From: Ignavibacteria bacterium
Lineage (GTDB): Bacteria; Bacteroidota; Ignavibacteria; Kapaibacteriales; UBA961
Direction: 5' to 3'
Assembly (NCBI GenBank): GCA_016720145.1
Contig: JADJXV010000019.1
Coordinates: 1-57,876 of the forward strand
DNA: 57,876 bases
Below, piece after piece: positions 16,856 to 25,316 of the stretch; within the stretch, counting starts at the first letter, position 1, and each line of letters starts with the position of its first letter. The notes below the pieces were generated by a model, which saw only the letters and a list, made by a program, of their open reading frames with translations, ran no database searches and was not told where the DNA came from. The position numbers were made by a program, and so were the translations under genes.

Positions 16856-19255
16856 ATGAAAGTTATCAATTTTATTTTATTTTTCGCTTGTACACTTTGC
16901 GCATCAGCACAATGGGAAGCTGTCTTCATCCCCGAGCAAGGCACAGATCTCCATGATGTACATCTCATCAGCGGTGAGCATGGCGTGGCAGTAGGCAAGC
17001 TTGGTACTATTCTTATGACAGATGACGGATTTCATACATGGAAGCGCATCACCTCTGGCACTTCACAGGATTTCTATGCTCTTAATTATTTTGATGCAAC
17101 TACGGCTGTGGCGGCAGGAATCGGGGGCATGATTCTCCGCACTACTGACGGCGGTAATACTTGGTCGGCAATTATCAGCGGAACATCCGATTCGCTCTAT
17201 AAATTCTCATCTCTCTCACCGACGACTGCCATCGTCGTCGGAAGTAACGGCACCATCCTTAAAACTATAGATAAAGGTCTCCATTGGTCAAGTGTTCTAA
17301 GTGGAACTACGATGAGTCTTCTCAGCATAAGCTCAAATGGAACCACTTGTATTGCAACGGGTAAGAATGGAATCATCCTTCGAAGTCCGGATGCTGGAGA
17401 TTCATGGGAAATCATTCCAAGCGGAACAGAGCTAGATCTTTATACAGTGAGTTGGGTCACAAATTCTACTCTACTTATCGGCGGTGACAGTTGTGCTATA
17501 TACCGTTCGACTGATACAGGGAAATCATGGCAATTCGACCAGAAACTATTTATTATGCCTGATAAATGGACATCTGCGGAAATCTTAGATATTCAATTTG
17601 TGAATGATAGTGTGGGGTATATGTGCGGACGATTGGGTAGTACGGGATCATTTTCAAGTTTCATGGATTATGCAAGAATTCACTATACAAAGGACGCAGG
17701 TAAGACTTGGCAACGACTAATTGGTTCTGGCTATGACCCTGTTTTCAAAGATTATGATGGTCGTTATACTAATTCAGGAAAAGGATACTGGCGACGTATG
17801 TCCTTGATAAATCCAGACAGTGTTATCGTTGTAGGATTTAATGAATATAATTCAACTGGAATACGCATTCCAGGTTCTTCAGTAATTATTGCCGGCGGAC
17901 CCAATAGCCCACTTTTTGAAATGCGACTGAATAGTGAAAAGACAGATTCCCTCGGTTATGTAACAGCTACTCTGAAATCATTTACAAGTGTATATTCTAC
18001 ATCTCCTTCAGTATGGAAAGTTGCTACAAACAAAGGCGAAGTCTTCCAAACAACAGATGCAGGTAAGAAGTGGAGTAGAGAGATTGATTCAATCGGAGGC
18101 TATTGCTACGACATGAAGTTTACAGGAGATTTTGGAATAATGACTGCAGATTCCGGTAGAATATACAGTACTCAAGATGGCGGAATAAGTTGGAAACGCA
18201 GTTATTTTGATAAAGGGATAATAAAGTTGTTAGTATATCCTGTCATCTCGGATGTTACGATACTTAACGCTACAACTGCAATTTGTTTAGAACAGTATGG
18301 GTACAGAAAACTGATACGAACAGATAATGCCGGTGAAACGTGGACGAAAATAAATCTAGACATAGATAGCATAAGCTCAATTACAGTACCAACTTTTACA
18401 GATGAAAAGCATGGTTGGCTTTTGGAGCAGCCTTTCACATACGACCCAAAAACAGGGAGAGCAGTAAATCTGAAGCAAGGTCGACTCCATTTTAGTTCAA
18501 ATGGAGGTGTCACTTGGGTAGATAAAACCCCATATTCTATTATAGAAAGTAGGGATAAGTTTTGGAATCAACGTATTGACTTTAGCGACACTCTTCATGG
18601 TTGGTTTACAGCATTTGAACATGACAGTACAACAATCCTCAAGAACCGAACCCCCATAGTTTTCTCTACCAACGACGGAGGCGATACTTGGAAGCGCACC
18701 GTAATTGACATGCAGCCTTTCTTACCATCGAATCCCGAAATATATTCTTTGCAATTTATGGATGTTATGGGAATCGACTCCATGAATTATATACTCTATC
18801 TGAGCTATGAATTCAACAACAAAGTAATCCGCACAACAGACGGAGGAACAACGTGGAAAGAAATGACGTACAATAATGATCCACTTACATCCAATAAGAA
18901 CCGAGCGTTCTACCGCGCCGATTCGACGACCTTTTTTATGTTCGGCGATAATAGTATGCTGTATAGGTGGAAGTACACCAAAGAAGTTACGGGCGTTGAT
19001 GAGTTGATTGATGTACCCACAAACGGTATCACGATTTCCCCCAATCCTACAAGCACGTCATTCACCATATCCGGCATCGACAATATCTCATCCGTGAAAA
19101 TAATGAACAGCTTGGGGATAATGGTTAATGGTCAATGGTTAATGGTTAATGGGCAAATTTCAGTGGATGTGTCGGGTTTGGCGGCGGGTGTATATTTTGT
19201 GCAGGTGCAGACGGCTACCGGTATCGTAACGAAGCCGGTCGTTATAACTCGTTAA
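16856..19255 (+). CDS. YCF48/BNR-repeat surface protein with T9SS sorting domain
   Basis: 799 residues. Signal peptide 1-18 (CASAQW), then repeated blades of about 45 residues of the form TTDGGNTWSAI, TIDKGLHWSS, SPDAGDSWEI, STDTGKSWQF, TKDAGKTWQR, TTDAGKKWSR, TQDGGISWKR, TDNAGETWTK, the Asp-box (BNR)/YCF48 beta-propeller signature. The C-terminus (GITISPNPTSTSFTISGID onward) is a type A T9SS sorting domain, so it is a surface or secreted protein. Within this domain the DNA holds four tandem 7-base units (19123-19150), translated as a VNGQWLMVNGQ duplication. Function beyond a propeller scaffold is unknown. Followed by a composite hairpin element at 19271-19336. Confidence 0.85.
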   Translation: MKVINFILFFACTLCASAQWEAVFIPEQGTDLHDVHLISGEHGVAVGKLGTILMTDDGFHTWKRITSGTSQDFYALNYFDATTAVAAGIGGMILRTTDGGNTWSAIISGTSDSLYKFSSLSPTTAIVVGSNGTILKTIDKGLHWSSVLSGTTMSLLSISSNGTTCIATGKNGIILRSPDAGDSWEIIPSGTELDLYTVSWVTNSTLLIGGDSCAIYRSTDTGKSWQFDQKLFIMPDKWTSAEILDIQFVNDSVGYMCGRLGSTGSFSSFMDYARIHYTKDAGKTWQRLIGSGYDPVFKDYDGRYTNSGKGYWRRMSLINPDSVIVVGFNEYNSTGIRIPGSSVIIAGGPNSPLFEMRLNSEKTDSLGYVTATLKSFTSVYSTSPSVWKVATNKGEVFQTTDAGKKWSREIDSIGGYCYDMKFTGDFGIMTADSGRIYSTQDGGISWKRSYFDKGIIKLLVYPVISDVTILNATTAICLEQYGYRKLIRTDNAGETWTKINLDIDSISSITVPTFTDEKHGWLLEQPFTYDPKTGRAVNLKQGRLHFSSNGGVTWVDKTPYSIIESRDKFWNQRIDFSDTLHGWFTAFEHDSTTILKNRTPIVFSTNDGGDTWKRTVIDMQPFLPSNPEIYSLQFMDVMGIDSMNYILYLSYEFNNKVIRTTDGGTTWKEMTYNNDPLTSNKNRAFYRADSTTFFMFGDNSMLYRWKYTKEVTGVDELIDVPTNGITISPNPTSTSFTISGIDNISSVKIMNSLGIMVNGQWLMVNGQISVDVSGLAAGVYFVQVQTATGIVTKPVVITR
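19123..19150 (+). repeat. In-gene heptamer repeat GGTTAAT, four units
   Basis: Units GGTTAAT, GGTCAAT, GGTTAAT, GGTTAAT within the T9SS tail of the YCF48-like gene. Because seven is not a multiple of three, gain or loss of one unit would shift the frame of the last 35 or so codons. Confidence 0.9.
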
Positions 19256-19270
19256 TTTGCTTTGCGGTAA

Positions 19271-19302
19271 GACCTGACAGGATCAAGAAAACCTGTCAGG
19301 TC
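19271..19302. repeat. Palindrome P1 (GACCTGACAGG), first half of a composite element
   Basis: 11-bp perfect arms, 10-base loop, 16 bases after the stop of the YCF48-like gene. Same family as 35813-35849 and 37905-37940, which have longer arms and a T tract. No T tract here. Confidence 0.85.
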
Positions 19303-19306
19303 TCCC

Positions 19307-19336
19307 CGAGAGTATCGCGTCTTCGCGATGCCCTCG
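19307..19336. repeat. Palindrome P2 (CGAG-AGT-ATCGCG), second half of a composite element
   Basis: Arms CGAGAGTATCGCG and CGCGATGCCCTCG around a 4-base loop; three central positions do not pair. Follows P1 after 4 bases, as in the copy behind the arylsulfotransferase gene. Confidence 0.8.
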
Positions 19337-19398
19337 ATGTACACTTCTCACTTTACACCTTACCACTTACGACTATACTTCGCTTTACTACTATTCCC

Positions 19399-19480
19399 GA
19401 CTTACTACTATTTCCGGACTTACAATTTTCCCCCGACTTACGACTTACGACTATTCTCCGACTTACGACTTACGACTATT
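19399..19480 (+). repeat. Heptamer array GACTTAC upstream of purB
   Basis: Six exact GACTTAC units, with two tandem pairs (19435-19448 and 19460-19473); degenerate copies begin near 19361. The array ends 16 bases before the -7 box of purB. Confidence 0.9.
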
Positions 19481-19495
19481 GTCCTCAAATTCCAC

Positions 19496-19503
19496 TATTT
19501 TTG
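19496..19503 (+). promoter_or_regulatory. TAnnTTTG -7 box upstream of purB
   Basis: TATTTTTG followed by C, 44 bases before the ATG at 19548. Confidence 0.5.
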
Positions 19504-19547
19504 CGGTTGAATAACCGTTGTCCTACACTTATATCAGCACATTAACT

Positions 19548-20843
19548 ATGATCGAACGTTACACACGCCCCGAGATGGGGAATATCTGGAGCGAACAGAA
19601 CAAATACGCTATCTGGCTTGAAATTGAAATACTTGCCTGCGAAGCTCAGTCCAATCTTGGCATCATCCCCGCCGAAGCTGTCCGCGAAATCCGCACCAAA
19701 GCGCAATTCGACGTAGCGCGAATCCTTGAGATTGAAGAAACAACCAAACATGACGTGATTGCATTTTTAACGAATGTAGCAGAGTATGTGGGTGAAAATT
19801 CACGCTTCATCCACATGGGCATGACCTCAAGCGACGTACTCGATACATGCCTCGCCGTGCAACTCAAGCAAGCGGGCGAACTTCTGCTCGCCGATATGCT
19901 TCGCCTCAAAGACGTGCTAGCTCGCCGTGCGGGAGAATTCAAATACACACTCTGCGTCGGGCGCTCGCACGGAATACACGCAGAGCCCACGACGTTCGGA
20001 CTCAAAATCGCTCTCTGGTATGAAGAATGTAAGCGAAATATCAAGCGTTTAGAAGAAAGTATCCGCATTATTTCGACCGGTATGATCAGCGGCGCGGTTG
20101 GTACATTCGAACATCTTTCACCAAAAGTCGAGGAGTATGTGTGTGAGAAATTAGGACTTTCACCTGCACCAGTTTCTACTCAAGTAATTCAACGTGATAG
20201 GCATACAGAATACATGACAACGCTCGCGATTATTGGTTCATCACTTGAAAAAATTGCAACGGAAATTCGTCACTTACAACGAACGGAAGTGCTTGAAGCA
20301 GAAGAGTTTTTCTCCAAAGGACAAAAGGGGAGTTCTGCTATGCCGCACAAACGGAATCCGATCGTAAGTGAACGTATCTGCGGCTTAGCACGATTGCTCC
20401 GCGCAAATTCTATGGCAGCAATGGAAAATAATGCTCTCTGGCACGAACGTGATATTTCGCACAGCAGTGTGGAAAGGGTGATTTGTCCGGACTCGACTAT
20501 TACCCTCAATTATATGCTGCATCTGGCAATTAATTTGGTTGATCGATTGCTTGTTTATCCAGACAATATGTTGCGTAATATCAATATAACTCATGGGTTA
20601 GTGTTCTCGCAGACGGTACTGCTCGAGCTCGTTCGACGTGGAATATCCCGCGAGGACAGCTATGCGCTTGTACAGCAAGCGGCGATGCGCACATGGGCTG
20701 AGCGCATACCTCTTTTTGATACATTACAGGAAAACGAAGACGTGATGAAGCTAATAACAGCAGAGGAATTACGGGCGATATTTGAGTCAGGTAAGGGGAT
20801 TTTCAAGAGTGTGGATTATATCTTCGAGCGGTGTGGATTGTAG
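19548..20843 (+). CDS. purB: Adenylosuccinate lyase
   Basis: 431 residues from the ATG at 19548; a TTG 30 bases upstream is possible but poorer. The enzyme of the fumarase/aspartase superfamily acts twice in purine synthesis, releasing fumarate from SAICAR and from adenylosuccinate. Visible hallmarks: RYTRPEMGNIW at the start, HDVIAFLTNVAE, HMGMTSSDVLDT, GRSHGIHAEPTTFG and the superfamily signature GSSAMPHKRNP (about residues 260-270). Length matches the short bacterial type. A heptamer array and a -7 box lie directly upstream. Confidence 0.95.
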   Translation: MIERYTRPEMGNIWSEQNKYAIWLEIEILACEAQSNLGIIPAEAVREIRTKAQFDVARILEIEETTKHDVIAFLTNVAEYVGENSRFIHMGMTSSDVLDTCLAVQLKQAGELLLADMLRLKDVLARRAGEFKYTLCVGRSHGIHAEPTTFGLKIALWYEECKRNIKRLEESIRIISTGMISGAVGTFEHLSPKVEEYVCEKLGLSPAPVSTQVIQRDRHTEYMTTLAIIGSSLEKIATEIRHLQRTEVLEAEEFFSKGQKGSSAMPHKRNPIVSERICGLARLLRANSMAAMENNALWHERDISHSSVERVICPDSTITLNYMLHLAINLVDRLLVYPDNMLRNINITHGLVFSQTVLLELVRRGISREDSYALVQQAAMRTWAERIPLFDTLQENEDVMKLITAEELRAIFESGKGIFKSVDYIFERCGL

Positions 20844-20851
20844 GATTTCGA

Positions 20852-20888
20852 GCCGAGCCCCTCGCTTCTTCGTGAGCGGCTTGGCGGG
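20852..20888. repeat. Imperfect palindrome related to P2
   Basis: GAGCCGAGCCCCTCG, loop CTTCTT, CGTGAGCGGCTTGGC; resembles the hairpin at 37964-37995. Lies 9 bases after the purB stop. Confidence 0.6.
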
Positions 20889-20921
20889 TTTTAGTGTATT
20901 GAATTTGCAGGGATTTTTAAT

Positions 20922-21425
20922 ATGAAAAAACAAAGTTTGTTTGTCAAGAGGGTTATAGTAATTAATAGCGTTTTATTACTCTTTGTTCAATTTAGTTGCA
21001 CAAAAGAGATTCCTGCTCGTAAAGAGTCTAATGAAATACAACAAGATTACCCAGTAGAATTACAACTTATCCGTGCTGGTTCATTTTCAGATACTCGATT
21101 AAAATCTCTTTCAGATAGTGTTACATTAGGATTTCATAATTTTTCTTTATACGATACATGTATTGTTAATTTTATAGATACAAGTTTTTCTCCTCAAAAA
21201 ACAATTTCAATCGCTTCTACAAAAGATACGACAATTCAAGTTAGTTTAAATAGTTTGGTATTTATAGAATATATTTTTCGCAATAAGAAAATATTTATTT
21301 ATGATAGGTATACTGGGTTAGATTATCCTTATATCTATGTTGCTTTACTCAATAATTATACGGAGGAAAAGTGTTTTCGAGTTACTTTGTCAAATACTCC
21401 ACTTCATAATCATGAAATAGGTTGA
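20922..21425 (+). CDS. Small lipoprotein of unknown function
   Basis: 167 residues, family not recognised. A long signal peptide (residues 1-26) ends in a lipobox VQFSC, so it is probably lipidated. The mature part is rich in beta-forming and polar residues and has a conserved-looking YDRYTGLDYPYIYVAL stretch near residue 130. Codon use and base composition are clearly more AT-rich than purB upstream, which suggests transfer or relaxed selection. Downstream is a block of palindromic repeats. Confidence 0.6.
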   Translation: MKKQSLFVKRVIVINSVLLLFVQFSCTKEIPARKESNEIQQDYPVELQLIRAGSFSDTRLKSLSDSVTLGFHNFSLYDTCIVNFIDTSFSPQKTISIASTKDTTIQVSLNSLVFIEYIFRNKKIFIYDRYTGLDYPYIYVALLNNYTEEKCFRVTLSNTPLHNHEIG

Positions 21426-21443
21426 GTAAATTATTGTTTTCTC

Positions 21444-21497
21444 GTCCGGTCAGTTCTTAGAACTGACCGTAAACACATACCGCTGGATGTTTGCATG
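21444..21497. repeat. Direct repeat copy 1 with palindrome CGGTCAGTTCT
   Basis: The palindrome at 21447-21469 has 11-bp perfect arms and a one-base centre. The flanks TAAACACA.ACCGCTG also match copy 2. Confidence 0.85.
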
Positions 21498-21619
21498 ATA
21501 GTTCAACAAGAGAAGTATATGTACGACCCCATCCGGGGTCGTAGAGGTGTCAGTCAGGGGAATCATGTTCTACAAACATACAATCACTCTGTGATTGAAG
21601 ATATGTTAGCTATGATTAC

Positions 21620-21673
21620 CGTCCGGTCAGTTCTTAGAACTGACCGTAAACACACACCGCTGAAACGTCTGCA
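21620..21673. repeat. Direct repeat copy 2 with palindrome CGGTCAGTTCT
   Basis: The palindrome at 21624-21646 is identical to copy 1; the downstream flank matches with a few substitutions. Confidence 0.85.
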
Positions 21674-21806
21674 TTATTGAGCGTTTTTTATAAAAAGTGT
21701 TTCTTTAATTCCAACTTAGAAGTAGATGTGATGATTATCTTGAGCGGTATTACAGACTATAGATAGGAAGTACGGACGAGCAGGACGCTTCATCGGTAAG
21801 TATTTA

Positions 21807-21829
21807 CATCCAGTTGTAACAACTGGATG
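21807..21829. repeat. Perfect 23-base palindrome (CATCCAGTTGT)
   Basis: 11-bp arms with a single-base centre. A degenerate relative, TACGTCCAGTTGTAAAAC, lies at 37622-37639. Confidence 0.8.
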
Positions 21830-21959
21830 GACGGGAATTTCAATTTATACTCTTTAGGTATTGCAAAGTATAATCATTACAACATACTTTATATACAAGT
21901 TGTTACGTGTAATTGCAATGGCTGCTATGGCAAAAAAAAGTTGAACTGACAGATAACTA

Positions 21960-24359
21960 TCATACCGTTAATAGATTGTGGATAGTAGTAAGCAGCACTT
22001 CTGCCGTGAATGGCTTTGCTACAAAACCTTGAATCTTAACATTATCCGGTAAAACCAAGCCATCTTCATCTAAGCTACCACTACATACGATTACTTTCAC
22101 GTCCGGATCATACGTACGTACTATCGAGATAATTTCAATCCCATTGGTCGTCGGTAAATGCATATCGGTCATAACAAGTGCAATTCTCTCTTTTTCATGT
22201 GAAGAATATGCTTTGCGTATTTCCTGGACGTCAGAAGCTGTAATCACCTTATATCCATAAGCTTCAAGGATTTCCTGTGAAATGTTCAGCACAGATAGTT
22301 CGTCATCAATTACTAAGATCGTTTGTCCACTACCAGCCGGAAGCTGCTTGACTTCGCGTTCACTTACAATTGCTAGCCCTGAAAGCACCGGAAAGAAAAT
22401 TTTGAATTCAGTACCCATTCCCGGTTCGCTTTCAATGGTAATAAACCCTCCATGATTTTTAACGATTTCAGCCACGGTTGATAGTCCTAATCCCGTGCCT
22501 TTGCCGGGTGCTTTTGTTGTGTAGAGTGGCTCGAATATCTTATCACGAATTTCCGGCGGTATACCGGTGCCATTGTCTTTGACGGACAGCAGTACAAATT
22601 CACCAGATTTGCCACCCGATTCTGAATCTTTATCTTGCAAAATATGTTGAGATGCAGAAAGACTCAATGTACCGCCGTCCGGCATTGCATCACGTGCATT
22701 TACACACAGATTCATAAGTATCTGATGAATCTGTGTGGCATCACCTAAAACAAGAGGTAGATTGTCCTGAACACTGACAGTCATCGAGATGTTTTTCGGC
22801 AGGGTTTGTTTGATAAGTGTATCTATTTCGTAGAGATGATGCTGTATCTGCTGAGGCGAAAATTCATCAGTTGTTCCTCTGGCAAAGGTAAGAACTCTTT
22901 TAACAATTTCCTTACCTCGAGCTGCACCTTTCCATAGAATATCGAGCATCTTTGTTAGGTCGGGGTCGGTAATTTTACTGCGAAGGATATCGATCATCAG
23001 AGAAATAGGTGTGAGTACATTATTGAGGTCATGTGTGATTCCACCGGCCAATGCACCAATAGTTTCTAATCGTTGTGTTCGCCTGAGCTGTTCTTCTAAT
23101 TTTGTACGTTCAGTAATATCACGTATTACGGTCACACGTGCAGGTCGTCCTTGATATATGGTAGGCTGTCCCCACAATTCTGCGTTGAATGTTGTACCGT
23201 CTTTTCGTAATCCTACGGCTATATACGGCTCGATACTTTGCTGTAAAATATGTCGTAGAATTGTTTCATAAGATTCTGGAACAGCAAATTTTGTAACTGA
23301 TAATCCAATCATTTCAGAAATGTTATAGCCCATTAATGCGGCAAATTGAGCGTTACATTCTACTAATACTCCATCTTCACTGATAGCGATACCTTCTAAG
23401 GTGACATTTGCAAAAAACTGTAACTGTGCCTCGCTTCGACGCAAATCAGAATTAGCCTGCCTGCGGTCATAATCTACACGAATCAATTCGGATATAGTCG
23501 TAATTAAATCAATTTCCTCGCGTAGAAACGGACCATAGAATGATGGCGGACAGTTAGTTGTGTATATGACATCCAAAGATCCAAGCTTGCCGTCGGTGCC
23601 GGTGAATTCCACCGTAAGCCCTGAGGAAGACTGTACATAAGCATTCGTCGTCGCTACAGTATTTCCAATCTGTATGCGAGCTTGGGTACTATTAGGAAAT
23701 TGAAATGCAGGTGGTATGAGCCGGACAATTTCATTGAGTATCTCTTGTAATGAAACATGAGAATTTTGTAATACCTTCATAATGCTATGTAAAGCAGTAA
23801 GCTCCTTGACACGCTCACCCAACTCAAAAAGCGCTTTTTGATTTTCAATTTCAATTTGCTTTCGTACAGAGATTTCGTGAGTAGCACTGTGAAGCGCAGA
23901 AGCCATACTACGACTATAAAGCATCACAAATCCAGAAATCATGGTGATAAAGAAGAAGTCTGCAAATAGCATACTGTAGGTAGTGTTATGGACTTTGCTT
24001 TCAGGGAGGAGTCCGTTGACTTCAGCATAGGCAATCGCGATTTCGGTACTGATACAGATTATTGCTGTAATTACTCCATCTCGAACCTTTAATAACAAAC
24101 CAGAAGTAAAAACTATAAACAAAAACCCTGAAAACGCCGGTGCTTTAGTGCCTCCTGCTGTAACAGCAAGAATAGTGATTAAGATCCAGTATTGTGAAAT
24201 TAAAGCAATGCTTGCGATTTGAACATGACCTTTACAAGTCAATCTCAGACAAATCGTACTGATAAAAATAAAGCAAATTGCGAGTGCAGTCCAACGCATT
24301 GCATTCTCCGGCAGCAGAATAAAACCTGTCAATGACATCAAAATTGCAAGTAAAAGCAT
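21960..24359 (-). CDS. PAS-domain hybrid histidine kinase with receiver domain
   Basis: 799 residues from the ATG at 24359. Order: about five to six membrane segments (1-150), a coiled-coil linker, a GAF-like region (about 190-300), a PAS domain (about 315-420, with VIRDITERTKLEEQL at its end), HisKA with H443 in AGGITHDLNNVLTP, HATPase (NLCVNARDAMPDGG, DNGTGIP, GTGLGLSTVAEI) and a C-terminal receiver with Asp732 in MTDMHLPT and Lys in VAKPF. The frame continues upstream, past one TAG (24363-24365), to an ATG at 24449 with AGGAGA before it; the natural N-terminus probably starts there, so this gene may be interrupted or use an internal start. Confidence 0.85.
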   Translation of the reverse strand: MLLLAILMSLTGFILLPENAMRWTALAICFIFISTICLRLTCKGHVQIASIALISQYWILITILAVTAGGTKAPAFSGFLFIVFTSGLLLKVRDGVITAIICISTEIAIAYAEVNGLLPESKVHNTTYSMLFADFFFITMISGFVMLYSRSMASALHSATHEISVRKQIEIENQKALFELGERVKELTALHSIMKVLQNSHVSLQEILNEIVRLIPPAFQFPNSTQARIQIGNTVATTNAYVQSSSGLTVEFTGTDGKLGSLDVIYTTNCPPSFYGPFLREEIDLITTISELIRVDYDRRQANSDLRRSEAQLQFFANVTLEGIAISEDGVLVECNAQFAALMGYNISEMIGLSVTKFAVPESYETILRHILQQSIEPYIAVGLRKDGTTFNAELWGQPTIYQGRPARVTVIRDITERTKLEEQLRRTQRLETIGALAGGITHDLNNVLTPISLMIDILRSKITDPDLTKMLDILWKGAARGKEIVKRVLTFARGTTDEFSPQQIQHHLYEIDTLIKQTLPKNISMTVSVQDNLPLVLGDATQIHQILMNLCVNARDAMPDGGTLSLSASQHILQDKDSESGGKSGEFVLLSVKDNGTGIPPEIRDKIFEPLYTTKAPGKGTGLGLSTVAEIVKNHGGFITIESEPGMGTEFKIFFPVLSGLAIVSEREVKQLPAGSGQTILVIDDELSVLNISQEILEAYGYKVITASDVQEIRKAYSSHEKERIALVMTDMHLPTTNGIEIISIVRTYDPDVKVIVCSGSLDEDGLVLPDNVKIQGFVAKPFTAEVLLTTIHNLLTV

Positions 24360-24362
24360 AAT

Positions 24363-24449
24363 CTAAATGGTCGATATAACCAATCTTGCTAATCGTGTCT
24401 GCTCTTTATTGTCGAACTCAGGAAATGTGAAGAAGTTTTGAAATATCAT
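24363..24449 (-). pseudogene. 5' end of the hybrid kinase gene, cut off by an in-frame TAG
   Basis: ATG at 24449-24447 is preceded by AGGAGA at a good distance. It opens 28 sense codons with a cytoplasmic-looking sequence (FPEFDNKEQTRLARLV), then TAG at 24365-24363, then ATT and the ATG of the kinase frame. Replacing TAG by a Trp codon would join it directly to the first membrane segment. Confidence 0.65.
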
Positions 24450-24755
24450 AAATTCTCCTGCTATGATTGGTACTCTCACATAATGATCTAACTACCAACC
24501 AATACAATGCTGTAATGGTCGTGCAGTTTAACGGGTTAATTCACGTACAAATTACTGATTACTATCTATATTACCAAGTAATATGTTTTTACAAACGGGT
24601 GCCACTAAAATCGTTTGACAGAAGAATTATAATGAGTTCCAAAAGTATGCTATCTAAATTACCAAAGATTAAATACACTCATTTCTCCTCAAATTTTTCG
24701 CGTGAATAGTGTAAAATTCTTAATAGATTAGAATTTTTCACCTGTCATCGTACCA

Positions 24756-24791
24756 GACAATTATCTAATTTCTTCAAATATGATAATTGTC
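24756..24791. promoter_or_regulatory. Inverted repeat upstream of the universal stress protein gene
   Basis: Perfect 10-bp arms GACAATTATC and GATAATTGTC separated by 16 bases, 76 bases before the start codon. It could be an operator or a hairpin. A CATTTTTG box at 24815 is a weaker match to the -7 consensus. The rest of the 24450-24755 stretch shows nothing I recognise. Confidence 0.4.
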
Positions 24792-24866
24792 ATACTATTA
24801 TCACAGATTTTACTGCATTTTTGCGCTGTTGTTTAATTTATTCATTTTAATAATCTTGGAGCAACT

Positions 24867-25316
24867 ATGTTTACCATCGAATCTATACTCATTCCGACTG
24901 ATTTCTCCCTCCATGCAGATGATGCACTTAGCTATGCGAAAGCGCTCGCTACTCCTCTTAATGCCGTGCTTCATCTGGTACACGTCATCGAACCCGTCGT
25001 GTATCCCGTCGATTGGGGGTATTCGGGTGTCGGCTTTATCGATGTGGAAAATGAATATACTACTGCCGCAGAAAAGGAAATTGCAGCAGCTGTTAAAAAG
25101 CTTGTCGCCGAGGGCTTTACAGTGAAAACGTCGATTCTCCACGGTAGAGCATCCGAACAAATTCTCACCTACGCCGATGAGAATAAAATATCGTTGATTT
25201 GTATAGCCACCCATGGCCGTGGAGGGTTTGAACATTTCCTCTTCGGCAGTACCACCGAAAAAGTATTGAGGAAGGCGAATTGTCCAGTATTCGTCGTGCG
25301 ACAACGAAAAGACTAA
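24867..25316 (+). CDS. Universal stress protein (UspA family)
   Basis: 149 residues, one Usp domain. It begins SILIPTDFSLHADDALSYA and ends with the ATP-binding signature THGRGGFEHFLFGSTTEKVLR (G-x2-G-x9-G-S/T), so it belongs to the nucleotide-binding class. NCPVFVVR closes the fold. Cytoplasmic; such proteins help survival under starvation or oxidative stress, but the exact role is not readable here. Its stop codon shares CTAA with the stop of the convergent motA-like gene. Confidence 0.93.
   Translation: MFTIESILIPTDFSLHADDALSYAKALATPLNAVLHLVHVIEPVVYPVDWGYSGVGFIDVENEYTTAAEKEIAAAVKKLVAEGFTVKTSILHGRASEQILTYADENKISLICIATHGRGGFEHFLFGSTTEKVLRKANCPVFVVRQRKD

Larger units (their letters stand above)
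21426..21959. other. 534-base gap filled with palindromic repeats
   Basis: Contains a direct repeat of about 54 bases (21444-21497 and 21620-21673), each with a perfect CGGTCAGTTCT palindrome; between them a GACCCC/GGGGTC hairpin and a CAATCAC/GTGATTG hairpin; and a 23-base palindrome at 21807. A short open frame at 21495-21680 is repeat-derived. Confidence 0.6.

Noticed and set aside
21495..21680. Open frame of 61 codons
   Set aside because: Lies entirely in palindromic repeats.
24467..24709. Open frame of 80 codons on plus
   Set aside because: No protein-like composition, no ribosome binding site, and AT-rich intergenic context.
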